DNA from: a virus
DNA: 39,354 bases
Strand: one strand, 5' to 3'
IMG/VR virus record: IMGVR_UViG_3300048592_000131
Coordinates: 1-39,354 of that record
The notes below the pieces were generated by a model. The model was not told the DNA's origin, ran no database searches, and saw only the letters and a list, made by a program, of their open reading frames with translations. Of the stretch, positions 29,294-37,342 are shown in pieces (position 1 is the stretch's first letter; every line of letters starts with the position of its first letter). The position numbers were made by a program, and so were the translations under genes.

Positions 29294-29749
29294 TTATTTC
29301 TTTTGAGCGCGAATAGCTTTAATCTTTTCTTCTAACTCATCAATTACCTCAACATATATCTTGCCATTCCTCTCTACCATCTCCTTAGCAAGTTCAAACT
29401 CTTTTAGTTCTGGTTTTACTAACTCGTTTACAATAGGAGTGATTTTATTCTTAATAAGTTGGGCTTTTTGGTATACCTTGTCCGCTTTTTCCATTTCAAC
29501 ACGATAAGGGATGAGTAGGGTCTCCAATTCCTCCTTTAATTTTGCACGTTGTTCTTCTAGTGGAGTAAGTTTTGCATAAAGAGCATCTAGTTCTGGGGAT
29601 TGTCTTTCCATTTCTTTACGGAACGGCTCCACTTCTTCATCTAACTTCTTTAATTCTTTGTGTAATTTTGCCACGCGCTCGTCAGTTATTTCAATTAAGC
29701 GTGAGCCTTCATAATTCTTCTCCTCTAAAAACTCTTTCGGTATGTGCAT
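29294..29749 (-). CDS. Long coiled-coil protein in the sugar cassette
   Basis: 151 aa, nearly all charged heptad helix (ERVAKLHKELKKLDEEVEPF, LDALYAKLTPLEEQRAKLKE). No enzyme motif. It could be a scaffold or a virion protein. It separates the GT-B enzyme from the GT11 gene by 1-nt gaps. Confidence 0.65.
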   Translation of the reverse strand: MHIPKEFLEEKNYEGSRLIEITDERVAKLHKELKKLDEEVEPFRKEMERQSPELDALYAKLTPLEEQRAKLKEELETLLIPYRVEMEKADKVYQKAQLIKNKITPIVNELVKPELKEFELAKEMVERNGKIYVEVIDELEEKIKAIRAQKK

Positions 29750-29750
29750 A

Positions 29751-30815
29751 TTATTTATTTATTAGTAAACCAATTTTACGTTCCCATTCAGGGGCATATT
29801 TAGCGATATTATAATTATCTAAAACATAGTCGTGTGCTTTCAAAGCGAGGAGTTGATAAGTAGAGTGCTTCTCCATAACTTCTATAACCTTATTATACCA
29901 CACGTCTTTCTTTCCGTTATCCACAAGCACCGTCATATAAGACTCGTCTACTCCTTGATAGGGTGAATCACCAGTCGTAAATCCTTGAGCGACCACAGGA
30001 ATTTTTAAAAGCGAGGCTTCTAAGAACTTTAAGTTGCTTTTAGCGCGGTTAAAATCCCATTCTTTACGGGGAATAATAATTAAATCCAGCGCTAGGTTGG
30101 CAAGGGTCATCATATATTCCGTAACATGTACTGTTGGATGCCATTCAGTATGTTTTAATGTAGCCCAAAAGTCATAATCTTCTTTCATTGAGGGCATAAG
30201 TGTTCCATCTTGATATTTAACACCCATAATAACGAACATAAACTTACCTGTTGCGTCTAGTTTCTTTAAATCTTCTTTTATATGCACATAATCATCGTTT
30301 GACGACACCGAACCTATGATTCCAATGCGGAAATATGGGGTAAAATTAGGCCTACACGACATTTCATCTAGGGGGTCTATACAATTCTTCAAAACAGCCA
30401 CATTCGGGTTTAATTGGGCGTATTCTTTCGCTAAAAATTCAGTAGATGTGGTTACCCCGTCAGCTATCCGAACAAAATTGTTTAAGTTTCTATTAAGTTG
30501 TTGGGCTATTTCTACTTGCTTCTCACTCCCCAATCGCGCCATAGGAATACCCGAGTAGGAGTCGTCATTATCAAATATAATTTTCTTACCTTTTTCCTTT
30601 AAAAGGAGTGCTAATTTATATGAGGGTTGTGAGCTAGGCCGTTGGAAGCACACAACATCAGCTTGGAGGGCTTTTTCAACAAATCGTTCATTAGAAATAT
30701 CTAAATCTGGTCGTAGAAACTCACTCACGACTGTCTGATTGGAATAAACACCTGGTAAATATCCCCTGTAATAGTAACAAAAAGGGTAGTCGCCCTGGAG
30801 GTAGAAGATTTTCAT
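29751..30815 (-). CDS. GT-B glycosyltransferase (GT1/GT4-like)
   Basis: 354 aa. GT-B features: KIFYLQGDYPFCYYYRGYLPG, a central ADVVCFQRPSSQPSYKLALL, KIIFDNDDSYSGIP, and a second domain with RIGIIGSVSSNDDY and LKFLEASLLKIPVVAQG, where the ribose-binding Glu is expected. It retains a plausible donor site. First enzyme of the sugar cassette. Confidence 0.8.
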   Translation of the reverse strand: MKIFYLQGDYPFCYYYRGYLPGVYSNQTVVSEFLRPDLDISNERFVEKALQADVVCFQRPSSQPSYKLALLLKEKGKKIIFDNDDSYSGIPMARLGSEKQVEIAQQLNRNLNNFVRIADGVTTSTEFLAKEYAQLNPNVAVLKNCIDPLDEMSCRPNFTPYFRIGIIGSVSSNDDYVHIKEDLKKLDATGKFMFVIMGVKYQDGTLMPSMKEDYDFWATLKHTEWHPTVHVTEYMMTLANLALDLIIIPRKEWDFNRAKSNLKFLEASLLKIPVVAQGFTTGDSPYQGVDESYMTVLVDNGKKDVWYNKVIEVMEKHSTYQLLALKAHDYVLDNYNIAKYAPEWERKIGLLINK

Positions 30816-30955
30816 TACTTCTTTTCTTTTTGGGGCTTATTCTCCTTCTTTTCTTGTTTTTCTACACAATCACTGTGTTGTGTAATAGCACTGAAATGAA
30901 ACACTGCATTACACACAGTACACCTTCTCATTCTTCCTGATACTTCTACAATCAT
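30815..30955 (-). CDS. 46-residue zinc finger protein (CX2C...HX2C)
   Basis: From ATG 30953-30955 (ATGA overlap). It contains CTVCNAVFHFSAITQHSDC: Cys12, Cys15, His27, Cys30, a compact zinc knuckle, followed by a long basic tail (EKQEKKENKPQKEKK). It ends in TAATG with the next gene. Could be a nucleic-acid-binding regulator of this unit. Confidence 0.7.
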   Translation of the reverse strand: MIVEVSGRMRRCTVCNAVFHFSAITQHSDCVEKQEKKENKPQKEKK

Positions 30956-31293
30956 TTTTGTAATAAACTTAATATTAAATCTAACTTCTTGTCTTGTTCT
31001 GCGACTTTCTTTTCTAATTCCACCACTTTGTCGGGTGTTTCTGGTTTAATATCACCAGGCTTACCGTTACGTGCTTCAGCGTTAGGAGACTCTACCATTT
31101 GGGCGGGCGCTTCCCTTGCCTTTTGCTTATCAAGCTCTTTTTGTACCAACTCATCAAACTTAACTTGATTAACTATTTGTCCCTTACGGATAATCCAACC
31201 ACCATCAGCCTCGTCTTGAAGGTCAAGAATTTCGTTTGACCCCCACTTACGGAGAGTTCTTTTTTTATGAAGTGTTCCTACGTTTGTAGACAT
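30952..31293 (-). CDS. Hypothetical first protein of the sugar unit
   Basis: 113 aa from ATG 31291-31293. The longer frame from 31311 starts with a TTG inside the promoter and is rejected. Contains TLHKKRTLRKWGSNEILDLQ and a C-terminal coiled coil (VVELEKKVAEQDKKLDLILS). A basic N-terminus suggests nucleic acid binding, but no family is recognised. Its ATG lies 6 nt after the -10, so it may be leaderless. Confidence 0.75.
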   Translation of the reverse strand: MSTNVGTLHKKRTLRKWGSNEILDLQDEADGGWIIRKGQIVNQVKFDELVQKELDKQKAREAPAQMVESPNAEARNGKPGDIKPETPDKVVELEKKVAEQDKKLDLILSLLQK

Positions 31294-31299
31294 ATATAT

Positions 31300-31330
31300 A
31301 TTATACCACAACTTGAGCTAACTTGAGCTA
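31300..31330 (-). promoter_or_regulatory. Promoter of the sugar cassette with tandem 10-bp repeats
   Basis: TGGTATAAT at 31300-31308, preceded by two exact tandem copies of ACTTGAGCTA (plus-strand reading) at 31311-31330. These occupy the spacer and -35 zone and could bind an activator or repressor. Confidence 0.6.
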
Positions 31331-31334
31331 AATA

Positions 31335-31357
31335 CAAAAAGCCCCTTGTGGGGGCTT
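31335..31357 (-). terminator. Intrinsic terminator after the capsid gene
   Basis: AAGCCCC (minus reading) and GGGGCTT pair across a 5-nt loop, followed by T5 on the minus strand. It cleanly ends the head unit and separates it from the sugar cassette. Confidence 0.85.
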
Positions 31358-31376
31358 AATGTATAAGACTCTAAGA

Positions 31377-32336
31377 TTAGAGGCCTACTGCGACACTGTG
31401 AGAGCGAATCTTCACTGCGCCATCTGTTCGGTTTAATACTACACCGTAACAAAGGTCTACAGTAACCAGTTCTCCAAGATATTCTTGAACATATCCCTGT
31501 TGGATACGAACTCCTTGTGAACCTACGTATCCACTCATACCACGTCCTACGGGCATGGTCATGCGTGCCCAGTGAATAGCATCCTTGTGGGCGAGCATAT
31601 TCAAACGAGCTGAGTTTTCTCCTACTGCACCAGCACCTAATGGTACTGCTGGAGTTACGATTACTGGGATACCATACAACATACGAGTAGGTTGTTTGGT
31701 GCGAGGTGTTTCACTTGAAGTATTCTGCCAAAGAGTAAGCTTATCTACTGAACCAACTTGGCGGTAGAAGGTATTTGGGTGGAAAATCCACGCAACATCT
31801 CCTGTGTATATACCATACACACCAGTTGTCTCCATAACCGCAAGTGCTGCGAGGAGAGTAGAGTCTGCAACATTTGACGAAGCAAGTCCAAGAATTTGCC
31901 CTGCAACAGTGAAGTTTGTGAACTGTGCTGCAATTGCATCATCAAGGTCTTGAGCCACTTCCCAAGCACAAGCCTTAGCAAATGCGTCTTGCATTGTGTA
32001 GCTTTTCTTGAGTTGTGCCATTTCACGGTCTTCAATAAGGAATGAAGCTTCCTTCCAAGTAGACACCGTGAGGGTGTTCTTGGTCTGAATCGGATTGTTT
32101 AATACGATTGCAGCATTGTTTGCTTTTGCGCTTGTGGACATCGCCACAATATTTGGAGTGTAAACATCCGAACCTCCATCTGCTAATTCTTCTGAACGGT
32201 CTACGAAGAAGGTAGCAAGTGAGAGATTGTAGCGGAAGTAGTCGTTAATCTTCTGACCCCACACTAATGGGATGTCAGCAGTTAATGCACCACCTACGCC
32301 TGCGGACATTGAAGCTCCTGATGAACCTAATGCCAT
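31377..32336 (-). CDS. Major capsid protein (HK97-fold likely)
   Basis: 319 aa. Typical layout: short Gly/Ser start (GSSGASMSAGVGG), a helical E-loop-side region (KNTLTVSTWKEASFLIEDRE), then helices (AFAKACAWEVAQDLDDAIAA), and a C-terminal beta-rich part (GIPVIVTPAVPLG, WARMTMPVGRGMSGYVG). It follows the scaffold gene and precedes a terminator. The identity rests on length, order and pattern. Confidence 0.8.
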   Translation of the reverse strand: MALGSSGASMSAGVGGALTADIPLVWGQKINDYFRYNLSLATFFVDRSEELADGGSDVYTPNIVAMSTSAKANNAAIVLNNPIQTKNTLTVSTWKEASFLIEDREMAQLKKSYTMQDAFAKACAWEVAQDLDDAIAAQFTNFTVAGQILGLASSNVADSTLLAALAVMETTGVYGIYTGDVAWIFHPNTFYRQVGSVDKLTLWQNTSSETPRTKQPTRMLYGIPVIVTPAVPLGAGAVGENSARLNMLAHKDAIHWARMTMPVGRGMSGYVGSQGVRIQQGYVQEYLGELVTVDLCYGVVLNRTDGAVKIRSHSVAVGL

Positions 32337-32347
32337 ATATTTCTATC

Positions 32348-32857
32348 TTAGCCTCTCGACTTTAGCCACAACTCTTTATGGTCTGCATTTTCAAGGTCGG
32401 GGGTGTCAAAAGATTTACTCTTTCGTGTTTGCCCTGAACCCCTAGAAGCACCTAAAGAGGCACTTTCCGACTTAGCCTTTGCTTCTTTGTTTTGTTTATA
32501 AGAAACGAAAAGCTCATCGGTCTGCGCGGCAAGAATTGAGGTTCCATTAACTTTCGCCAATTTCTTGAGATAGTTTAATGAGTCCTCATCCATTCCTTGT
32601 GATTGAAGTATTTTTACATCTACTTCATCAGCGGAGAGGTTGTTACTAATAGTTTGAGGTGCTTCAGCGGGCTTTTGCTTAATAGCTTTAGCTTGTGCTT
32701 CTGCTTTATGTGCGCGAGCAGTAAGTTGGCGTTTAGCTTCTTCAGCTTCGGCTAACTTCGCTTTTAACACTTCGACACCCTCAACATCGTCTTGAACTTC
32801 GAGGTCAAGCTCCTCTGATGAATTTATGGTTTCATCTACCTGATATTCTTCTTCCAT
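32348..32857 (-). CDS. Capsid scaffold protein
   Basis: 169 aa. Acidic N-terminus (EEEYQVDETINSSEELDLEV), a long coiled coil rich in Ala/Glu/Lys (LKAKLAEAEEAKRQLTARAH), and a basic Ser-rich C-terminal end (SASLGASRGSGQTRKSKSF). This is the charge and helix pattern of phage scaffolds, and the gene is directly upstream of the capsid gene. Confidence 0.8.
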   Translation of the reverse strand: MEEEYQVDETINSSEELDLEVQDDVEGVEVLKAKLAEAEEAKRQLTARAHKAEAQAKAIKQKPAEAPQTISNNLSADEVDVKILQSQGMDEDSLNYLKKLAKVNGTSILAAQTDELFVSYKQNKEAKAKSESASLGASRGSGQTRKSKSFDTPDLENADHKELWLKSRG

Positions 32858-32937
32858 TTATGGTTGGATTACCTGTGCGGGTTTTTGCAGTTCCCGCTTG
32901 CTAATAATGAACGTGTAGGATGCGCTCGCCCCGTGTT

Positions 32938-33162
32938 TTATCTAGCTGGATTTATTACTTCTATTTTCTTTTTAGGTGCGTACAAGTCTTGTAATTCAGA
33001 AAAAGCTTGCTCTATCGTTTCTTTCGCTTCAGCGATACTTTTAGTGTCTTCTTTTTTGTAGACCTTCTCAAGAGCGTATTTATCAAGTGTTTGAAAAAGG
33101 AACTCTTTAACTTCTTCCCGTGTGTGTTCATCGTTATAAAATTGGTTTAATAATGTACTCAT
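32938..33162 (-). CDS. Small helical head-region protein
   Basis: 74 aa from ATG 33160-33162, which overlaps the beta-helix stop as ATGA; I prefer this over 33177. Charged helices (EEVKEFLFQTLDKYALEKVY, AEAKETIEQAFSELQ). No family recognised. An 80-nt gap with a 5-bp GC hairpin (near 32876-32896) follows before the scaffold gene. Confidence 0.65.
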   Translation of the reverse strand: MSTLLNQFYNDEHTREEVKEFLFQTLDKYALEKVYKKEDTKSIAEAKETIEQAFSELQDLYAPKKKIEVINPAR

Positions 33163-35273
33163 AGGAGGTTTACGCAATCTTGTACTCGTAACCCAGTAGT
33201 ATTAGCTTTAGTATTCGCAGCATCTTGTATACGAAGCCCCTTGGTCGCCGCCCAAAAGTTCCATCCATCCTGTTCAGTATCACTTGATGTCTCACGGCCA
33301 TTTATAACCCTAAGCGCTTCGGCGTTTCTTAACCCAGTAGTTCCTGCAATACGATTCAATGAGTCTTGGATTGAACGCTTACCCTGTGATGAGAGATACC
33401 CAAAAGTTTCTCTCGCACCAACTGTTGGAGTTGCATTAAGTGCACGACCTGAATAATCAAGTGCTGTTGCTGGCACTGATGTATACCCTGTTCCAATAAG
33501 ACTCGAGCCCGCTCCGAGCACATACCCAACAGTAAATGAGGGGTCCACATTTGTAGCAGTTGCTTCTACGTTTGATTGCCATAATGCAAAGGTGGTGCGG
33601 TTCGTTCCGTTATAGGTGTAGGTAATTGAAGACGCACTAGGCATATAGTAATTATTATTGAAGAAGGTGGCGGTTTGAGAAGCGTTTGAAGATGTAAAAG
33701 GTTTTGCAGTCGCTCCTGCGTTTTGGATAATATTATTCGCCCACACAATACCTGTTGCATTACCAAATCTATCTTCAGGAACATACACTTTCGTTCCTGT
33801 GGCGGGTGAGGTGGCCGAACCCGCAAAGGTATAGGTAAAGGTATTCGCCCCAGTAACAGTAATGGTATAGGTTCCGTTGTATTCTGTTTGCACCGCACCA
33901 GAGATGGTTATAGAGTTCCCTGTAAAGAGGTTGTGAGATGCACTGGTAGTTACTGTGGCGGTGGTGCTTACACTGGTAATAGAGCTAATGCCGTAAATAT
34001 CGTCTTCTTGGTACATATCTCCAAGACCGCCTACGTATGTTGGAGAAACAGCATTTACCACTGTATTATTAGCCACTACAGTATTTTGGCTTCCTTTTAT
34101 GCGAAGTGAACCATACGCACCTCCAGTTGCGATAGTATTCTCCACAATATTTCCTGACATAATTCCACCACTTTGTCCTTTAAAGATGATTGCAAGAGGT
34201 ACATTTTTAACATAGTTGCCGTAAATCCTTCCGTCATCAGCTTGTCCGTAGAGAATGCCGTGTGTCGTGGTTGCACGAGAGGTGCACTCAACATAGTTGT
34301 TATACACATCCATCGCAGCAATTTTATTAAATGTCTCTCCATTAAATCCATCATTACCAATTAAGATTCCCACACCTGCGGTTCCACGATTGATTATACG
34401 ATTATCGTGGCATGTTCCACTCATCGCACGCCCTTCATAAGTAGGAAGTGATTGATAGGCAGAAATCTCCACTGGCATAACATTTCCTGTGCCTGAATGG
34501 TCTATATCAACCAAATTGTTTTCAAATGTAAATGTAGTGGCGTTTTGGATATGTAAACCAAAATAGTTTGAGGGAGCTGAGGTATTGGCATTGGTTTGTA
34601 ATACTGTATTACCTGTAAAAGTAAAAGAGGGGGTTGCGCCATCTCCTACCGCAGAAGCCCCTACAAACCACAATCCTTTATTGTTCGCACTTGCAGAGCT
34701 GAAGTTAAGAGTAAAAGTTGAATTAGTTATCGTTAGTGCGCCTGTAATTCTTGTAAGTACACAGTTAATAACTTGTCCTACGGTGTTTGAGTTTGATTCA
34801 ATAATACATCCTGTAAGGGTTGAACTTCCTGTAACAATACGGTCTCTAAACGCATAAGTATTACCCGCAATAAGTTTAGTGCCATTCATTACAATACTAT
34901 GCACTGCGTTTGCACCAGAGGCTGACGCAATAGCCGCCTGTCCATTTACGCTATACGCATCAACAATCAATTTACCAAACGTAAACGTAACCCCCGCCGC
35001 ACTGCTCGTTGTTATTACAGGGTTTCCTGCATTTGCGCTTGGATGAGTAATCGTTACCCCATAATCTGTTACTGGAGTATACGTAATCCCTTTAGTGAGG
35101 GTAAGTGTTTCTCCGTAAGTACCATCGTTAATAATTACCGTATCTCCTGTAGAGGCGGCGGTTTGTGCGCCAGCAATAGTTAGTTTAGGGGTAGATTTAG
35201 ATGTGCCATTATTACTATCGTCTCCTATGGCGTATCCATTGGTAGCAGTTTTTGAAACGTAAAAGGTTGGCAT
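33159..35273 (-). CDS. Right-handed beta-helix tailspike-like protein
   Basis: 704 aa. N-terminal YVSKTATNGYAIGDDSNNGT is followed by repeated parallel beta-helix coils with the Asn-ladder look: GNTYAFRDRIV, TGNTVLQTNAN, FTFENNLVDI, HDNRIINRGTAGVGI, IYGNYVKNVPLA, SGNIVENTIATGG, ANNTVVNAVS. Such folds form tailspikes and polysaccharide lyases. No catalytic residues are identifiable by eye. The C-terminal about 100 residues look like a head or adapter domain (RSIQDSLNRIAGTTGLRNAE). Placement between portal and scaffold is unusual. Confidence 0.8.
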   Translation of the reverse strand: MPTFYVSKTATNGYAIGDDSNNGTSKSTPKLTIAGAQTAASTGDTVIINDGTYGETLTLTKGITYTPVTDYGVTITHPSANAGNPVITTSSAAGVTFTFGKLIVDAYSVNGQAAIASASGANAVHSIVMNGTKLIAGNTYAFRDRIVTGSSTLTGCIIESNSNTVGQVINCVLTRITGALTITNSTFTLNFSSASANNKGLWFVGASAVGDGATPSFTFTGNTVLQTNANTSAPSNYFGLHIQNATTFTFENNLVDIDHSGTGNVMPVEISAYQSLPTYEGRAMSGTCHDNRIINRGTAGVGILIGNDGFNGETFNKIAAMDVYNNYVECTSRATTTHGILYGQADDGRIYGNYVKNVPLAIIFKGQSGGIMSGNIVENTIATGGAYGSLRIKGSQNTVVANNTVVNAVSPTYVGGLGDMYQEDDIYGISSITSVSTTATVTTSASHNLFTGNSITISGAVQTEYNGTYTITVTGANTFTYTFAGSATSPATGTKVYVPEDRFGNATGIVWANNIIQNAGATAKPFTSSNASQTATFFNNNYYMPSASSITYTYNGTNRTTFALWQSNVEATATNVDPSFTVGYVLGAGSSLIGTGYTSVPATALDYSGRALNATPTVGARETFGYLSSQGKRSIQDSLNRIAGTTGLRNAEALRVINGRETSSDTEQDGWNFWAATKGLRIQDAANTKANTTGLRVQDCVNLL

Positions 35274-35274
35274 A

Positions 35275-37062
35275 TTACTGTGTTCCTTGTGGCATTACAC
35301 TGTTAATCTGTTCTTGCCCCATTGGTTGTGGTTGGGTTGGTTGTTGGGCTTGTGGTGCTTGCGCTTGCGCATCTCCTTTAGAAAGTGAGATGGGCGATAC
35401 ACCAGAACCAGACATTTCTAATATCTTATTAAGAACCATTTGAATATCTTGTGCTGATACAATACCTGTTTGTGCAAGTGGAATCATTGTCTGTAAGGTG
35501 GTTGAGAGAGATTCCATAACCGCCATCTTATTCTTTTGTTCTCCCGTGATGTTGATTGAAAGATGTGCTTTCATATCTTTATACCAAGCATCAGGTATGT
35601 CCATAAATCTTCGGCGACCTGTTTCTGTGATAAGTCTTGATGCTTCTTGGCGTAGGATAAGATAATCTTCGATACCAACAATTTCTCCTTGTAGTACACG
35701 GTTAATTATTTGTTTATTCGCATACGCAACAGAGAATGATTCATCAATCTTTTGTATTTCTTCAGGGCTAAAGTCTGAAGCTAAAATATGTGCTTTATTA
35801 AGTTTCTTCTGAATATACGGAAATACCCAGTCATAAAAGAGTTCTTTTAAGAAAATCCCCCATTCTTCACGCCTATAATCAAAGTGTGATGAACCTGATT
35901 GCGCTACGAGCGCTTGTAACCTATAAGGTTGTCCTGATGGGGGTGTCTCCCCACGCACCGCATCGTATGATGAAGTAGCACGTTCGTATTGACTCCACCA
36001 CTTTTGCTGGAGTGCTTGGAACTCTGGTAATACGCCAGCGGGTAAGAGGTTAAGAACATTTACATCCTTATTATCTTCAAGAACCATAATAGAACCATTG
36101 TCGTGTTCAGTGGTTACATTGTTGCCTATTTTCTTAGAATTGGTTTTAAGGATGATTTTACCCGCTAACTCCATAGCCATTTGTTCTTTTTGAGCGGCAT
36201 CGTTAGTCCATACTTGTGCTTCATCTCCTTCTTCAACCACACCACGTCCTAAAGCACGGCCAGCCACTCTTTTCCAAGGTAAGTATTTATATTGTGATTC
36301 CTTTATTTCTTCCCAGAATAAGTGAACAGTCTTTGCACCCTTAATACAGTAGAAATGTCTTTGGAGTGAATAGTCTTCATCGCCATCATCACATTCTGCG
36401 TCTTCGGATAGATATGAAACAGGAAATTCTCCTTCTACTTCCCATACTTCCATGCGCTCAGATACTTTTGTGTAACCTTTCTTTGCGTATAAATCTATAG
36501 CGTCATCTATACTGTTCCATACATTCTTCTTTCTGCGGATTTCATTTGGTGTTAGGTAGTGTTTTTCAATCTTTACTCCTCCTTCAAAGTCTACGGGGTC
36601 GGTGTAGATATTCTTCCAATCAACTACTTCAATCTCCATTAAACCCTTCTCCTCTCCTTCTGTTTCAACACACTTCTTAATTACCACACCTCCATAGCGA
36701 GCGCGGGTTTCTCCCATTTCATTTAAAACCTTAGCGAAGTTACTCTCTTTCATCCACTTCTGTATTTCGTGGTTGAAAAGGAACGACTTAACATACGAAG
36801 CCTCATCATCTGCTTCCACAACAATGTCTTTAGTATCTATGTCAGTAGCTACCACTGCGGTGTCTACCATTGTATTTACTATATTAAAAAAGGGGATTTC
36901 TCTCCCGAGAGTATCTTTGTTGCCTCCAAGATATTTGGAGTTTGAATAGAAGTCTATTGTGCGGAGTTGTTGATATTGTGAAAAGTTTAAACCACCAGTG
37001 ATTTCAATGGTGCCGTCTGTATAGTCGGATTCAATCTGGCGAAGTTCGTTGATTAGTTTCAT
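35275..37062 (-). CDS. Portal protein
   Basis: 595 aa. Typical portal pattern: FYSNSKYLGGNKDTLGREIP, VNTMVDTAVVATDID, DWKNIYTDPVDFEGG, then a helical stem and crown region (YERATSSYDAVRGETPPSGQ; FSPEEIQKIDESFSVAYANK). The C-terminus is Gln/Pro rich, possibly the barrel tip. The length fits P22-type portals. It is preceded by a promoter and a strong terminator within 55 nt. Confidence 0.85.
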   Translation of the reverse strand: MKLINELRQIESDYTDGTIEITGGLNFSQYQQLRTIDFYSNSKYLGGNKDTLGREIPFFNIVNTMVDTAVVATDIDTKDIVVEADDEASYVKSFLFNHEIQKWMKESNFAKVLNEMGETRARYGGVVIKKCVETEGEEKGLMEIEVVDWKNIYTDPVDFEGGVKIEKHYLTPNEIRRKKNVWNSIDDAIDLYAKKGYTKVSERMEVWEVEGEFPVSYLSEDAECDDGDEDYSLQRHFYCIKGAKTVHLFWEEIKESQYKYLPWKRVAGRALGRGVVEEGDEAQVWTNDAAQKEQMAMELAGKIILKTNSKKIGNNVTTEHDNGSIMVLEDNKDVNVLNLLPAGVLPEFQALQQKWWSQYERATSSYDAVRGETPPSGQPYRLQALVAQSGSSHFDYRREEWGIFLKELFYDWVFPYIQKKLNKAHILASDFSPEEIQKIDESFSVAYANKQIINRVLQGEIVGIEDYLILRQEASRLITETGRRRFMDIPDAWYKDMKAHLSINITGEQKNKMAVMESLSTTLQTMIPLAQTGIVSAQDIQMVLNKILEMSGSGVSPISLSKGDAQAQAPQAQQPTQPQPMGQEQINSVMPQGTQ

Positions 37063-37063
37063 T

Positions 37064-37097
37064 AAAAAAACTCAAAGCTAGTAACAGGCCTTGAGTT
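37064..37097 (-). terminator. Strong intrinsic terminator directly before the portal start codon
   Basis: On the minus RNA, AACUCAAGGC pairs with GCUUUGAGUU (10 bp, one G-U) across a 9-nt loop, followed by a run of U that touches the portal ATG. It lies downstream of the extended -10 at 37116-37124, so only RNA polymerase that ignores or is released from it can reach the portal gene. Confidence 0.8.
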
Positions 37098-37115
37098 CTT
37101 CTCTTAGGTCTTTTA

Positions 37116-37124
37116 ATTATACCA
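37116..37124 (-). promoter_or_regulatory. Extended -10 promoter upstream of the portal terminator
   Basis: TGGTATAAT with TTTACA about 19 nt upstream as a weak -35. Transcription from near 37109 would meet a terminator after about 45 nt. Confidence 0.6.
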
Positions 37125-37174
37125 TATTTTAATCTTTCTTTGTAAAGCGCAGACGCCTCTTTTCATTTATCTTG

Positions 37175-37342
37175 TCAACGCATAAACATTTGTCCTTCTA
37201 CTGTAAGCAGTATTTTAGAACTCTTTACTAAAAGGTAGTTATCAGGCTTTCCTGTCTTGTCTGCGGTAATGATTACCTGCTCAAAAGGGTTCAACTTTCT
37301 TAGGGTTTCTATGATAAGTTCTTCATTTTTACTAAGGTTCAT
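37175..37342 (-). CDS. 55-residue hypothetical protein after TerL
   Basis: Starts at ATG 37340-37342 sharing ATGA with the TerL stop. The sequence is MNLSKNEELIIETLRKLNPF, then a beta-rich half (QVIITADKTGKPDNYLLVKS, SKILLTVEGQMFMR). No known family; the coupling and absence of competing frames make it likely real. Confidence 0.7.
   Translation of the reverse strand: MNLSKNEELIIETLRKLNPFEQVIITADKTGKPDNYLLVKSSKILLTVEGQMFMR

Noticed and set aside
31294-31311. Longer N-terminus for the first sugar-unit gene
   Set aside because: It would start at TTG inside the -10 element.
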